Shown here piece after piece: positions 10,690 to 19,336 of a stretch of DNA of 64,000 nucleotides. How positions within the stretch are numbered: the first letter of the stretch is position 1; each line of letters opens with the position of its first letter. The notes under the pieces are model-generated. The model did not search any database and was not told the DNA's origin. It was given only the letters and a program-made list of their open reading frames with translations. This DNA comes from DAIRUQ01 sp036803245 (lineage in GTDB: Bacteria; Chloroflexota; Anaerolineae; UBA1429). The translations under genes and the position numbers were made by a program. The stretch is from NCBI GenBank assembly GCA_036803245.1, contig DAIRUQ010000002.1, positions 11,800 through 75,799 of the forward strand. The letters are read 5' to 3'.

Positions 10690-11232
10690 ATGCGGCACAA
10701 GGGATCGGTCTATGTTGGCACCATGCTGGTGCTACTGGGCATCTTTTTCGCACTGGCCCAGAACGGCGGGGCCTTGGTCAGGCTCGTTACCCGGTTCGAT
10801 TCGGGCTGGGGTGCCTTTTGGCCGCTGATCATCGTGCTGGCCGGCGTGGCGTTCCTGCTGCCCATCCTCGTTTGGTGGGAGCGACGCAAGGAGCTGGCGG
10901 GGATGGCCGTTCCGGGCATCATCCTGCTGGTCAACGGCCTGATGCTGCAGGTTCAGAACCTCACCGGTTGGTGGCACAGCTGGGCCTACACCTGGGCGCT
11001 AGAGCCCGTCGCGGTTGGCCTGGGCCTGTTGGCCATGTACTTTTTGGGACACCGCTCCGACGGCCTGCTCGTAGCTGCCAGCATCGTTGGCGGCTCGGGC
11101 CTGCTGTTCTTTATGATCTTTGCCTCGGCCTTTGGCGGGATCTTTCGGTGGGTGGGGCCCTTGGCCCTGATCGGCGTAGGCGCCCTGGTCATCCTTCGCG
11201 GCGTGGCACAACAGTCCGACAGGGACGACTAG
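10690..11232 (+). CDS. Small integral membrane protein, LiaF-N-like
   Basis: A 180-residue very hydrophobic protein with about five to six membrane helices (near 7-27, 37-58, 69-88, 98-117, 122-143 and 150-168) and no catalytic motif. The pattern of short helices around RFDSGWGAFWPLIIVLAG resembles the small DUF5668/LiaF N-terminal membrane domains. This is a weak resemblance, and a function cannot be given. It lies 68 nt after lon, which suggests possible read-through. Its TAG stop shares the CTAG palindrome at 11229-11232 with the stop codon of the convergent mfd gene. Confidence 0.7.
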   Translation: MRHKGSVYVGTMLVLLGIFFALAQNGGALVRLVTRFDSGWGAFWPLIIVLAGVAFLLPILVWWERRKELAGMAVPGIILLVNGLMLQVQNLTGWWHSWAYTWALEPVAVGLGLLAMYFLGHRSDGLLVAASIVGGSGLLFFMIFASAFGGIFRWVGPLALIGVGALVILRGVAQQSDRDD

Positions 11233-14200
11233 CGGGCGGGTTGCGCCCGCCCCGCCGCAGAGTGCTCAAGAATACGAACCAGATTGCGCTGCCAGTCACG
11301 GATCATCGCCAGCCAGACGCGCCCACCCTGGGCACGCAGCGGCAGACCCAGGCCCTCGAGAGCCCTCACCTGGCCTGGAGTCAGCGGGCTCTCATAGGTC
11401 AGCGCGATCTGGTCGCGCTCCACCCCCACCGCCTTGATGCCGCACGCTCGACACAGCGCCTTGACTTTGAGCATATAGACCAGGTGGCTGACTGGCTCTG
11501 GCAGCGCCCCGAATCGGTCCTCGAGCTCGCGTTCCAGCGCCTCGATATCGGCCAGATCTCGCAGCTCGGCCATGCGGCGGTATAGCCGCAGCCGTAGCGA
11601 GCTATCGGCAATATACCCCTCGGGCAGATAGCCAGACACGGGCAACTCCACGGCGGGACCCAAGTCCTGCAGGACGCCATCGACGGCCACCTTGGCACGA
11701 GCGCTCAGCGACGCCTCGCCGCCATCGTCTCCCTGGCGCATGGCCCAAACCGCCTCGCGCAGCAGCCGTGCGAACAGATCGAACCCAACCGCGGCGATGT
11801 GGCCGTGCTGCTCGGCCCCGAGGATGTCGCCGACGCCTCGGATCTCCATGTCTCGCATGGCCACCTGAAAGCCCGCGCCCAGGGCCGACGCCTCCTGGAT
11901 GGTGCGCAACCGCGCCGAGGCCACCTCCGACAGAGGACGGTGCGGCGTATGCAACAGGTAGGCATAGGCGCGCTCGACGCCACGTCCCACTCGCCCCCGC
12001 AGCTGATAGAGCTGCGAAAGGCCGAACCGCTCCGCCTGATCGATGATCATTGTGTTGACGTTGGGGATATCAAGGCCGCTCTCGATGATCGTGGTGCACA
12101 GGAGCACATCGGCCTCGCCCTGGGCAAAGGCCAACATCACCCGCGCCAGGTCATCCTCGGGCATCTGGCCATGGCCGATCAGAATCCTGGCCTCGGGCAC
12201 CAGCTCGCGCAGCGCCTCCGCCACACGGTAGATATCATGCACGCGGTTGTGCACATAGTAGACCTGCCCCTTGCGATCGAGCTCGCGGAGGATCGCCCGT
12301 TTCACCAGCCCGCGTTCCCAAGGCGCCACATAGGTCCGTATGGGCAGTCGATTCTCGGGTGGCGTGTCGATAATGCTCATATCACGAGCGCCACCCAGGG
12401 CGAGGTGGAGCGTGCGTGGGATGGGTGTGGCCGTCAGGGTGAGCACGTCCACCTCTCGGCGGAGCTCCTTGAGCTGCTCCTTGTGGCCCACGCCAAACCG
12501 CTGCTCCTCGTCGACGATCAGCAGGCCCAGATCGTCAAAGGCCACGTCCTTGGAGAGCAAACGATGGGTGCCAATGACCACATCCACCTTGCCTGCGGCC
12601 AGGTCATCGATCACCTCACGAGCCTCGGCCCTCGAGCGGAAACGTGACAACATCTCGACGGTCACGGGATAGGCTTGCAGGCGCCGCCTGAAGGTATAGT
12701 AGTGCTGCTGCGCCAGTACCGTGGTCGGCACCAAGACCGCTACCTGTTTGTTGTCCATCACCGCCTTGAAGGCGGCACGCAGGGCCACTTCGGTTTTGCC
12801 ATAGCCCACATCGCCGCAGATCAGCCGATCCATGGGCTGCGGCCGCTCCATATCATCTTTTACCTCGGCCAGGGCCCGTTCCTGGTCAGGAGTCTCCTGA
12901 TAAGGGAAGGAGGCCTCCAGCTCATGCTGCCACACGGTGTCGCCGGAGAACGCATACCCCTGCGCGACCTCGCGCTCGGCATAGAGCTCCAACAGATCGA
13001 TGGCCAAGGCCCGCACCGACCGAGCGGCCCGTTCCCGAGCGACACGCCAGTCCGCGCTGCCCAACCGGTGCGGCGCCGGCGGGGATCCGGTGCCACCCAC
13101 ATAGCGGCTCACGCGGTCAGTCTGCTGCACCGGAACATAGAGGCGATCGCCCTCGGCATACTCGAGCTCGAGGTATTCCCGTTCCGCGGCGCCTAGCGTC
13201 TTGCGCACCATCCCGCGATAGACCCCGATCCCGTGCTCTAGGTGCACCACCAGGTCGCCGGGCGAAAGGTCGGCATAGGAGGTTTCGGGGGCGGTGCGGC
13301 GGGGTCGCGACGGCGCCTGGCGTCGCAGGCGAACCCAGCCAAACAGCTCGGCATCGGTGAGCAGGATCGTCCGTCCAGGTGTCAAGCTCCAGCCCTCGCC
13401 CGCGGCGTCATCGACGAGAGTCAGGGTGCCGGCAGCCGGCGGCTGCTCCAACGACTGCACTGGCGAGACGTAAAGGTCCAGCTCTTTGAGCATCTCGGAA
13501 ACGCGGTTCGCTTGGCGGGTGACCGCCACCACCCGTCTGCCATCCAGGCGCATCTCACCAAGAGCGGCCATGATATCGCGAAGATGGCCCCCTAGGCGCG
13601 GAGCCGGCTCAAAGACGCCCTCGGGCATCAAGGGGACACTCTCGCCTGTACCCAGCCCCAGCTCGACGGCTGTGGCATCCCGCAACGACCGCCGCAAGGC
13701 CTCCCAGGCGACATACGGCGTCGGTGCGTCCTGTGGCAGCTTGCCGGCCGCAACCTGTTCGGCCCGCAGCGCCTGAGCCTGCGTCTCTAGCCTCAAGACC
13801 GCATCGCCAATGGAGGCCTCGTCGGGCATCAGGACCAGAGAGCCATCAGGCAGATGGTCAAGGAGCGTCGCGGGGCGGGGATAGAGGTAGGCAAGGTGCC
13901 GCTCCAAGCCCTGCCAACCCCGCCCTTCTGCCAAGGCATCGGCCAGTTCCATCAAGTTCGCCTGCGTGTCCTCATCGCAGGTCGAGAGGTCGGCGCTGTG
14001 CAGCGCGTGAGCGGCGACAGCACCATGCGCTGGTAGGGCCTCGGCGGCGGGGGCCACCGCTGCCTCTTGCAGCCGCTCCTCGGAGCGCTGGGTCGCCGGA
14101 TCAAAAAGGCGCAGCGAATCGATCTCCTCGCCGAAATAGTCGATCCGCAACGGTCGGGGCCAGTTGGGCGGATAGACATCCACCACGCTGCCCCGCTGGC

Positions 14201-14747
14201 AAAAGGTGCCCACCTCCTCCACCACCGTCGCCGCTTCATATCCCAGGCCGACCAGCCGAACCAAAAGCTCATGCTGAGAAAAGAGCTCGCCGGCGCTCAG
14301 ATGCAGGATCGCGCGGCGGAACACTGCTGGCGGCACGGTGCGGGTCATGGCGGCCCAAGCCGAGGTGACCACCAAGGGCGGGTCGCCAGCGGATGGGGGG
14401 CGGGCTACGCTATCCAGCACCGCTGCCCTATCGACGATGGTGTCCCGTGCCCACATGTCGGGCTCATAGAAAAGGTGGTCCGGGGCAGGATGCAGCAAGA
14501 TCGGCCGCTCGTCACCGATCCAGAGGCTCACCTCGTCTCGCAGTCGACGCGCTTCCTCGGGATTGGCAGCGACCAGCACGACCGGCGCGGTCCAATCCTG
14601 ACACAAAGCTCCGACCAGCACCGGCCACGCTGCTCGGATCACCCCAACGGCGAGGGGTTCACCGCCTCGGCTACGGTCTCGCAGCCCATCCAGCAGCGGA
14701 GGGTATACCTCGCTGCGTCGCAGGGTCTGGACTAGCCCACCCAGCAT
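11229..14747 (-). CDS. mfd: Transcription-repair coupling factor
   Basis: A 1172-residue Mfd that removes RNA polymerase stalled at DNA lesions and recruits UvrA. Order: an N-terminal UvrB-like module (about 1-380); the RNA-polymerase-interacting domain at about 490-560, recognisable by SPGDLVVHLEHGIGVYRGM; a superfamily 2 translocase with Walker A CGDVGYGKTE (about 645-654), the DEEQ box in IVDEEQRFGV, and TATPIPRTLH; then the C-terminal TRCF domain. Length matches the family (about 1150). It lies 16 nt downstream of pth on the same strand, a pairing common in bacteria. It ends in an overlapping convergent stop with the membrane gene. Confidence 0.97.
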   Translation of the reverse strand: MLGGLVQTLRRSEVYPPLLDGLRDRSRGGEPLAVGVIRAAWPVLVGALCQDWTAPVVLVAANPEEARRLRDEVSLWIGDERPILLHPAPDHLFYEPDMWARDTIVDRAAVLDSVARPPSAGDPPLVVTSAWAAMTRTVPPAVFRRAILHLSAGELFSQHELLVRLVGLGYEAATVVEEVGTFCQRGSVVDVYPPNWPRPLRIDYFGEEIDSLRLFDPATQRSEERLQEAAVAPAAEALPAHGAVAAHALHSADLSTCDEDTQANLMELADALAEGRGWQGLERHLAYLYPRPATLLDHLPDGSLVLMPDEASIGDAVLRLETQAQALRAEQVAAGKLPQDAPTPYVAWEALRRSLRDATAVELGLGTGESVPLMPEGVFEPAPRLGGHLRDIMAALGEMRLDGRRVVAVTRQANRVSEMLKELDLYVSPVQSLEQPPAAGTLTLVDDAAGEGWSLTPGRTILLTDAELFGWVRLRRQAPSRPRRTAPETSYADLSPGDLVVHLEHGIGVYRGMVRKTLGAAEREYLELEYAEGDRLYVPVQQTDRVSRYVGGTGSPPAPHRLGSADWRVARERAARSVRALAIDLLELYAEREVAQGYAFSGDTVWQHELEASFPYQETPDQERALAEVKDDMERPQPMDRLICGDVGYGKTEVALRAAFKAVMDNKQVAVLVPTTVLAQQHYYTFRRRLQAYPVTVEMLSRFRSRAEAREVIDDLAAGKVDVVIGTHRLLSKDVAFDDLGLLIVDEEQRFGVGHKEQLKELRREVDVLTLTATPIPRTLHLALGGARDMSIIDTPPENRLPIRTYVAPWERGLVKRAILRELDRKGQVYYVHNRVHDIYRVAEALRELVPEARILIGHGQMPEDDLARVMLAFAQGEADVLLCTTIIESGLDIPNVNTMIIDQAERFGLSQLYQLRGRVGRGVERAYAYLLHTPHRPLSEVASARLRTIQEASALGAGFQVAMRDMEIRGVGDILGAEQHGHIAAVGFDLFARLLREAVWAMRQGDDGGEASLSARAKVAVDGVLQDLGPAVELPVSGYLPEGYIADSSLRLRLYRRMAELRDLADIEALERELEDRFGALPEPVSHLVYMLKVKALCRACGIKAVGVERDQIALTYESPLTPGQVRALEGLGLPLRAQGGRVWLAMIRDWQRNLVRILEHSAAGRAQPAR

Positions 14748-14763
14748 TTCATCACCCCACCGA

Positions 14764-15384
14764 TCAGCTGCCCTGGTCAGTCGCGGCGTCCAGCCCGTTG
14801 TAGCGGTTCATCGCCTCGCCGACGCCATCTTGGAGCACAGAGCGCACCATGGAAGGCACGTCATCTACGATCCGGTCAATCACCGACTGCTCGCTCCGGG
14901 TAAAGCGCGACAGGACATAGTCCACGGCCTCATCAGAGGGGGGGCGCCCGATGCCGATTCGCAACCGCACAAAGTCAGCCTCGCCGAGGTGCCCCATAAT
15001 CGAGGCAACGCCCCGGTGCCCGCCGCTGCTGCCGCCCTGGCGAAAGCGAACCCGGCCGACCGGCAAATCAAGGTCGTCGTGGATGACCAAGATCCGGTTG
15101 ACAGGAACCTTGAACCAACGAGCCGCAGGACCCACGGCGTCCCCGCTATCGTTCATATAGGTCTGCGGCTTGACCAGAACCAGACGATGCGCGCCCATCG
15201 TAGCCTCGCGCACCAGCGCCCGGAACCGCCGCCGCTCACGATCGGCTCCGCACTCGTCGACCAAACGATCGACGCACCAGAACCCGACATTGTGGCGGGT
15301 CTCCTGGTAGCGTTCGCCCGGGTTGCCCAGGCCGACGATCATCCACCGGTCGCTGGCCGAATCAGAGGAGGCACGGAAAAGCAT
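14764..15384 (-). CDS. pth: Peptidyl-tRNA hydrolase
   Basis: A 206-residue Pth that releases tRNA from drop-off peptidyl-tRNA. The signature IVGLGNPGERYQETRHNVGF (residues 16-35) includes the catalytic His, and the second signature is LVKPQTYMNDSGDAV near 75-89 with the invariant Asn. GGSSGGHRGV with a further His follows. The start is ATG 15384 with GAGAGG about 10 nt upstream, which gives a 13-residue N-terminal extension compared with E. coli; a later ATG at 15342 lacks any ribosome-binding site. It heads toward mfd and is likely co-transcribed with it. Confidence 0.95.
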   Translation of the reverse strand: MLFRASSDSASDRWMIVGLGNPGERYQETRHNVGFWCVDRLVDECGADRERRRFRALVREATMGAHRLVLVKPQTYMNDSGDAVGPAARWFKVPVNRILVIHDDLDLPVGRVRFRQGGSSGGHRGVASIMGHLGEADFVRLRIGIGRPPSDEAVDYVLSRFTRSEQSVIDRIVDDVPSMVRSVLQDGVGEAMNRYNGLDAATDQGS

Positions 15385-15410
15385 GTGACATGACCTCTCA
15401 ACACAAAGGA

Positions 15411-15435
15411 GGGGCTAATCGCGATGACTAGCCCC
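15411..15435 (-). terminator. Weak hairpin after the secreted-protein gene
   Basis: A 7-bp inverted repeat GGGGCTA/TAGCCCC with an 11-nt loop lies between the secreted-protein stop and pth. On the minus strand it is followed by TCCTTTG, so termination would be weak. Confidence 0.3.
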
Positions 15436-15468
15436 CCGCAAGGGCACATGGTTGTCGGGCCAGCTCTC

Positions 15469-16170
15469 TCAGAGCAGGCTACGAATGGCAAACAGCAGCC
15501 CGAGCAGCACAAACACCGCCCCCATGGACGCCGCACCCAGCAAGAAAGCCTGGTCCCATCCCTCGGGGTCGATCGGCAGGACGCTCTCGTTGGGCACGCT
15601 CAGGGTCGGCGTGGGCGTCGCCCCGCCGATGGGGTCCTGAGGCGCGATTACCCGCGTCGTGGGCGTGGCCGTGGGCAGGCCGGGAGTGGCGGTGGCCGCC
15701 GTCTGTGGCGACTGTGGCCCTTCCTCTGGCAGGGGGGTCTCAGTGACCTCGGGCGTAGGAGTCGAGGTGGGCCGTGTGTTGGCCACTACCACGCCCCTCA
15801 CGATGAATTCCTCAAAGTTGCCGTCAGTCTTGACCGCCTGCAGCCGTAGCGTGTAGACGCCATCGGGCACGGTGTTGGTGTCCCACACCTCTAGCTGCCC
15901 GTTGATCACAGGGGTCTCGCGCAGCGACCCGATCAGCGCCCACTGGTTGGGCGACGAGCCGATCCCATACTCGATCTTGTAGAACTGGAACGGCTCCACC
16001 GCTGCCGACCCGATGATCGGGACCAGACCACGCACCTCTGCGCCCATCTCGGGCGAGGTGATCTGAACGGCCACTTGCTGCTGAACCGGCTGGGCCAGCA
16101 CAGGCGCTGCCAGAATCAGCAGCACCGCCAAGGCCAGGACCAGCTTGTACACGTTGTTGGATATACGCAT
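15469..16170 (-). CDS. Secreted, membrane-anchored protein with Ig-like domain and Thr-Pro linker
   Basis: A 233-residue exported protein. Residues 1-26 are a Sec signal peptide ending LAAPVLAQP. Residues 30-130 form a beta-rich domain with AVQITSPEMGAEVRGLVPI and YTLRLQAV, typical of Ig/fibronectin-like 'bacterial domain' modules. Residues 135-200 are a low-complexity Thr/Pro/Glu linker, and residues 207-230 form a C-terminal membrane helix. The beta domain would therefore be displayed outside on a flexible stalk. No enzymatic motif is seen. GGAG lies upstream of ATG 16170. Function unknown; a wall- or surface-associated role is inferred from topology only. Confidence 0.75.
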   Translation of the reverse strand: MRISNNVYKLVLALAVLLILAAPVLAQPVQQQVAVQITSPEMGAEVRGLVPIIGSAAVEPFQFYKIEYGIGSSPNQWALIGSLRETPVINGQLEVWDTNTVPDGVYTLRLQAVKTDGNFEEFIVRGVVVANTRPTSTPTPEVTETPLPEEGPQSPQTAATATPGLPTATPTTRVIAPQDPIGGATPTPTLSVPNESVLPIDPEGWDQAFLLGAASMGAVFVLLGLLFAIRSLL

Positions 16171-16211
16171 GCATCACTCCTTCGAGCGGAGCGAGTGTAC
16201 CATAAAGGCAA

Positions 16212-16242
16212 CCTAGCAGCAAGCGGCGGGCTTGCTGCTAGG
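16212..16242 (-). terminator. Rho-independent terminator after degV-family gene
   Basis: A 13-bp perfect stem CCTAGCAGCAAGC/GCTTGCTGCTAGG with a 5-nt loop, followed on the minus strand by TTGCCTTT. It sits between the DegV gene and the secreted-protein gene and separates the two. Confidence 0.65.
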
Positions 16243-16274
16243 CGATAGAGGGACGTCCAACACGTCGCGAGGCG

Positions 16275-17120
16275 CTAGGCCACCATGGCCGCCGCCATCA
16301 CCCCGGGGCCAGCATGCGCCGAGAGCGCCGGACCAGCTTCGACCACCAGCGTCTCTGAGAGGGCCACCCCCACCTGGGGCGCCAGGGCCTCGGCCCAAGC
16401 GGCCGCCTCATCGGTTCGCCGGGTGTGCGCCACGGCCAGCATCCGGGCCGGCGCCAACCCAACGAACTCTTCGGTGATCTTGCGCACCGCCTTGGTCATT
16501 GACCTGGCCACACCCGTTACCTGGAGTTCGCCACCAGAGACGCGCAGCAAAGGCTTGATGTTCAGAGCCCTGGCCACACGGTCAAGAATGGGCATGACCT
16601 TGCCCGCGCGACCACCGCGCTTGAGGAACTCGACCGTATCCAGCGCGATTATCATGTGGCTGCGGGCACGGATCCCCTCCAGCCTAGCGATGATCGCGTC
16701 CACGCTCAATCCCTCTTTGGCCGCTCTGGCCGCCGCCAGCACCTGGAAAGCCTGCCCCGCCGACAGTGATTCGGTGTCAAACACGGTGACCTTGCCGAGG
16801 AATCGCTGCGCAGCTGCGTGGGCAGCGTTACAGGTGCCGCTCAGACGCCCCGTGATCAGCGGGCAAAGAACACGGTGCCCAGCCGCCACCAGGGGCGCAA
16901 ACGCCTCCTCAAACATGCCCGCCGACGGCTGCGATGTCTCAGGAACGCCGTGCCCGGCCGAGACCCGCTGCCAGAACGCATCCGGAGCAAGGGTGCCATC
17001 ATCCAGGATGACGTCGCTGCCGAACCTGACGATCAATGGCACCACCGTGATCCCATGTTCGCGCTGCTGATCGGGCGTCAGGTCAGCCCCTCGGTCGGTG
17101 ACGATGACTACCTGGCTCAT
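16275..17120 (-). CDS. DegV family fatty-acid-binding protein
   Basis: A 281-residue DegV-fold protein. The family binds a single fatty acid and serves as FakB in fatty acid kinase systems (FakA phosphorylates the bound lipid). Typical segments are VIVTDRGADLTPDQQREHGI at the N-terminus, TSQPSAGMFEEAF near residue 62, and LKRGGRAGKVMPIL about residue 165, which line the lipid pocket. A FakA partner is not present here. A terminator follows at 16212-16242. It lies 40 nt downstream of the DUF6807 gene on the same strand. Confidence 0.88.
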   Translation of the reverse strand: MSQVVIVTDRGADLTPDQQREHGITVVPLIVRFGSDVILDDGTLAPDAFWQRVSAGHGVPETSQPSAGMFEEAFAPLVAAGHRVLCPLITGRLSGTCNAAHAAAQRFLGKVTVFDTESLSAGQAFQVLAAARAAKEGLSVDAIIARLEGIRARSHMIIALDTVEFLKRGGRAGKVMPILDRVARALNIKPLLRVSGGELQVTGVARSMTKAVRKITEEFVGLAPARMLAVAHTRRTDEAAAWAEALAPQVGVALSETLVVEAGPALSAHAGPGVMAAAMVA

Positions 17121-17160
17121 GTGGCCTCCTCTATCATGCTGCTGCTATCGCGTCTTGCGC

Positions 17161-18339
17161 TCAGCCACGCTGAACCGAGATCTGTGGGGGATGGACAAAG
17201 TCCTGGTAGCGCTCCGACAGGCTAGCCGCGTCGGCATCGCCCGTGTGCACCGCCACGCGCCAGCGCCAGCCCAAGCTCTGGCCCGCCGGCACGACGAGGT
17301 CGGCACGTTGCGCGGTATCCCCGGTAAAGTCATGCAACCCAAAGCAGTTGGCCGTCATCAAGCCATAGTTGCGCACATGCCAGTAGGTCGGATAGCGAGG
17401 GTTCTCCATGTGATCCATGAAACAGATCCCGCGCCAGCCCGCAGCCGTGGGGCCGGCATAGTCGCACCAGGAAGCTCTCTTTCCCCACGCCTCGTCTTCT
17501 AGCACGCTGCCGACGCTGTTCACGAACCGGCCGTCCTCGGGCTCGCCGGTGGCGTCCAGGCAAGTTGCCACTCGCACCGAGATCAGCCCGCCCTCCTTGG
17601 TATCACCCAGGGTCACCTGACCCAGGGAGGCATGCAGGGTCACGGCATAGTCGACCAGGCGCAGGCCAGTGGGCGTCCGGTAGAACGTGAGCCGACGTGT
17701 CTCGGTCATGTTGGGCGTACCTTGGGCGTCGACCCAATCCAGCTCCTCTGTGAACCCGCCCGCCACCGGGCCACTGAACAGCCGCGTAAACGCGCGGTGG
17801 ATCTGCCGGCCGTGGCCGGGCTCCTCGCTCCAGTTGTCGACACCATTGACGCTGCCGTGTGCCGTATAGATGCCCTTGTGGTGTGGATGGTCTCTGCTAT
17901 CGCCCGGCGCATCGGGAACCATGGGCCAGTCTCGCGTGATGCCGACACCCCCCTCGGCCAGCACTGGATAGAGGTAGGGACGCACAACGTCCTCGCCATG
18001 GTGATAGGTGGTGAAATGCTCGCCGTCGATCTCCACCTGCAGCGCACCTGGCCCCGCCTCGACCAGTTCCACGGCCCTCTGGTCACCCGCAGCTTCCGAG
18101 CGCTCCAGCAGCCGGTAGGCCGCCTTTTGATGCCGCTCCAGCGCCTCCACCGTCCACACCAGGCCCACGCTGCCATCGGTCTCACGCCAGGCTTGCACTG
18201 GCGCATCTGCGCCACTGCCGGCATCGACCAGCGCTAGTCGACCCAGATCGACCTCGGCATCCAGCGCGATCCGCGTCGTCACCGGGCACCATTGCCGTCG
18301 ATGCCACCCAGCCTCCACCCACAACGTCGCCAGTTCCAT
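17161..18339 (-). CDS. DUF6807 (PmoA-like) family protein
   Basis: A 392-residue protein of the DUF6807 family, often labelled 'PmoA family' although it is unrelated to the membrane methane monooxygenase. The diagnostic stretch HPHHKGIYTAHGSVNGVDNW (around 235) carries a run of histidines, and CFMDHMENPRYPTYWHVRNYG is near the C-terminus. Family members usually sit in sugar-degradation clusters with oxidoreductases and isomerases. Here the next genes upstream are a TIM-barrel isomerase, an MBL lipoprotein and a sulfatase, which fits glycan catabolism. The enzymatic reaction is not known to me. GGAG lies before ATG 18339. Confidence 0.8.
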   Translation of the reverse strand: MELATLWVEAGWHRRQWCPVTTRIALDAEVDLGRLALVDAGSGADAPVQAWRETDGSVGLVWTVEALERHQKAAYRLLERSEAAGDQRAVELVEAGPGALQVEIDGEHFTTYHHGEDVVRPYLYPVLAEGGVGITRDWPMVPDAPGDSRDHPHHKGIYTAHGSVNGVDNWSEEPGHGRQIHRAFTRLFSGPVAGGFTEELDWVDAQGTPNMTETRRLTFYRTPTGLRLVDYAVTLHASLGQVTLGDTKEGGLISVRVATCLDATGEPEDGRFVNSVGSVLEDEAWGKRASWCDYAGPTAAGWRGICFMDHMENPRYPTYWHVRNYGLMTANCFGLHDFTGDTAQRADLVVPAGQSLGWRWRVAVHTGDADAASLSERYQDFVHPPQISVQRG

Positions 18340-18386
18340 CGGTTACTCCTTACCCTCTATCATCGTCAGCGATAGGACGTTCGAGC

Positions 18387-19226
18387 CTACGCCTGCTCTC
18401 CCAGATTTGGCTCGGCCCGGCGTAGATTGGCAATACTCTCGCGTGCGATAGCTTTGATGCCATAGCTCGCATCAAACGCCTCCACCGATACCCAGCCCGC
18501 ATAGCTGATCTCTGCCAAAGCCGCCAGGACCGGACCGACGTCCACCGCGCCCATGCCCGGCCCCAGCAGGTTGGGATCATTAACGTGGACATGCCGGATC
18601 AGTTCCCCCACCGAGAGGATCTGGTGGTCCAGCGGTTGCGCCGCATACGACATGGCCTTGACGTCGACCATCATGGAAAAGCCAGGATGGTTCACCTCCC
18701 GCACCAGGCGAGCAGCCTCATCGACGGTGGTGATGAAATCACACTCGGGAGGAGGCAACGCCTCGATACAAAAGGCCACGCCTCGCTCGAGAGCGCGTTC
18801 GCCACAGCGCCTCATGGCCTCTGCCGTATAGCTCCACGCCTGTTCTTGCGAGACCCCTGGCCCGGGGCTGCGCTGCGCCGGGGATCCCAGCACCAGCGCG
18901 TCACCGCCCAGGTCGGCACACAGGTCGATCTCGGCCAAAAGGTAGGCCACCGTCCGCTCGCGCGTCTCGGCGTCGGCTGCGTTCAGACCGAGACCCTCGG
19001 TGCGAGCGAGGAGCCAATGGAGGCCAGCGACAGTCAGGCCCTCGGACTCGATCTCGCGTCGGATGGCCGCCCTCTCAGCAGGCCCCAGCTCGTACACGCT
19101 GGACGTCAGTGTATAGGGCGCCAGCTCCAGGCCCGCGTAACCAAGCTCGCGACAGAACTGCGCCACTCGCTGCAGAGACCATCCCTCGAAGAGCTCATTG
19201 CAGATCGCATAGCGCCACGCAGGCAT
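18387..19226 (-). CDS. Sugar phosphate isomerase/epimerase-like TIM barrel protein
   Basis: A 279-residue AP-endonuclease-2-type TIM barrel. ICNELFEGWSLQRVAQFCRELGYAGLEL forms the first strand-helix unit. Likely metal ligands are Glu in FCIEALPPPECDFI, Asp in MMVDVKAM, His in IRHVHVNDPN and Glu near VSVEAFD; this E/D/H/E set is typical of xylose-isomerase-like epimerases. The start is ATG 19226 with GGAGGGGAG just upstream; a 38-codon longer frame would overlap the next gene. It lies 47 nt before the DUF6807 gene. The substrate is unknown. Confidence 0.82.
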   Translation of the reverse strand: MPAWRYAICNELFEGWSLQRVAQFCRELGYAGLELAPYTLTSSVYELGPAERAAIRREIESEGLTVAGLHWLLARTEGLGLNAADAETRERTVAYLLAEIDLCADLGGDALVLGSPAQRSPGPGVSQEQAWSYTAEAMRRCGERALERGVAFCIEALPPPECDFITTVDEAARLVREVNHPGFSMMVDVKAMSYAAQPLDHQILSVGELIRHVHVNDPNLLGPGMGAVDVGPVLAALAEISYAGWVSVEAFDASYGIKAIARESIANLRRAEPNLGEQA

Positions 19227-19336
19227 CTCCCCTCCCTCGGCCATCGCCGCCAGCACACCAGAATGGATAGCCACGTCGGGCGTCCCAGCCGACGGGCTCA
19301 GACCCCGCATCTGGCAACACGGCGCGCCATCCTCTC

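Noticed and set aside
17161..18339. Annotation of the DUF6807 protein as methane monooxygenase PmoA
   Set aside because: The family name is misleading: this is a soluble protein with no membrane helices and no copper-site motif of pMMO.
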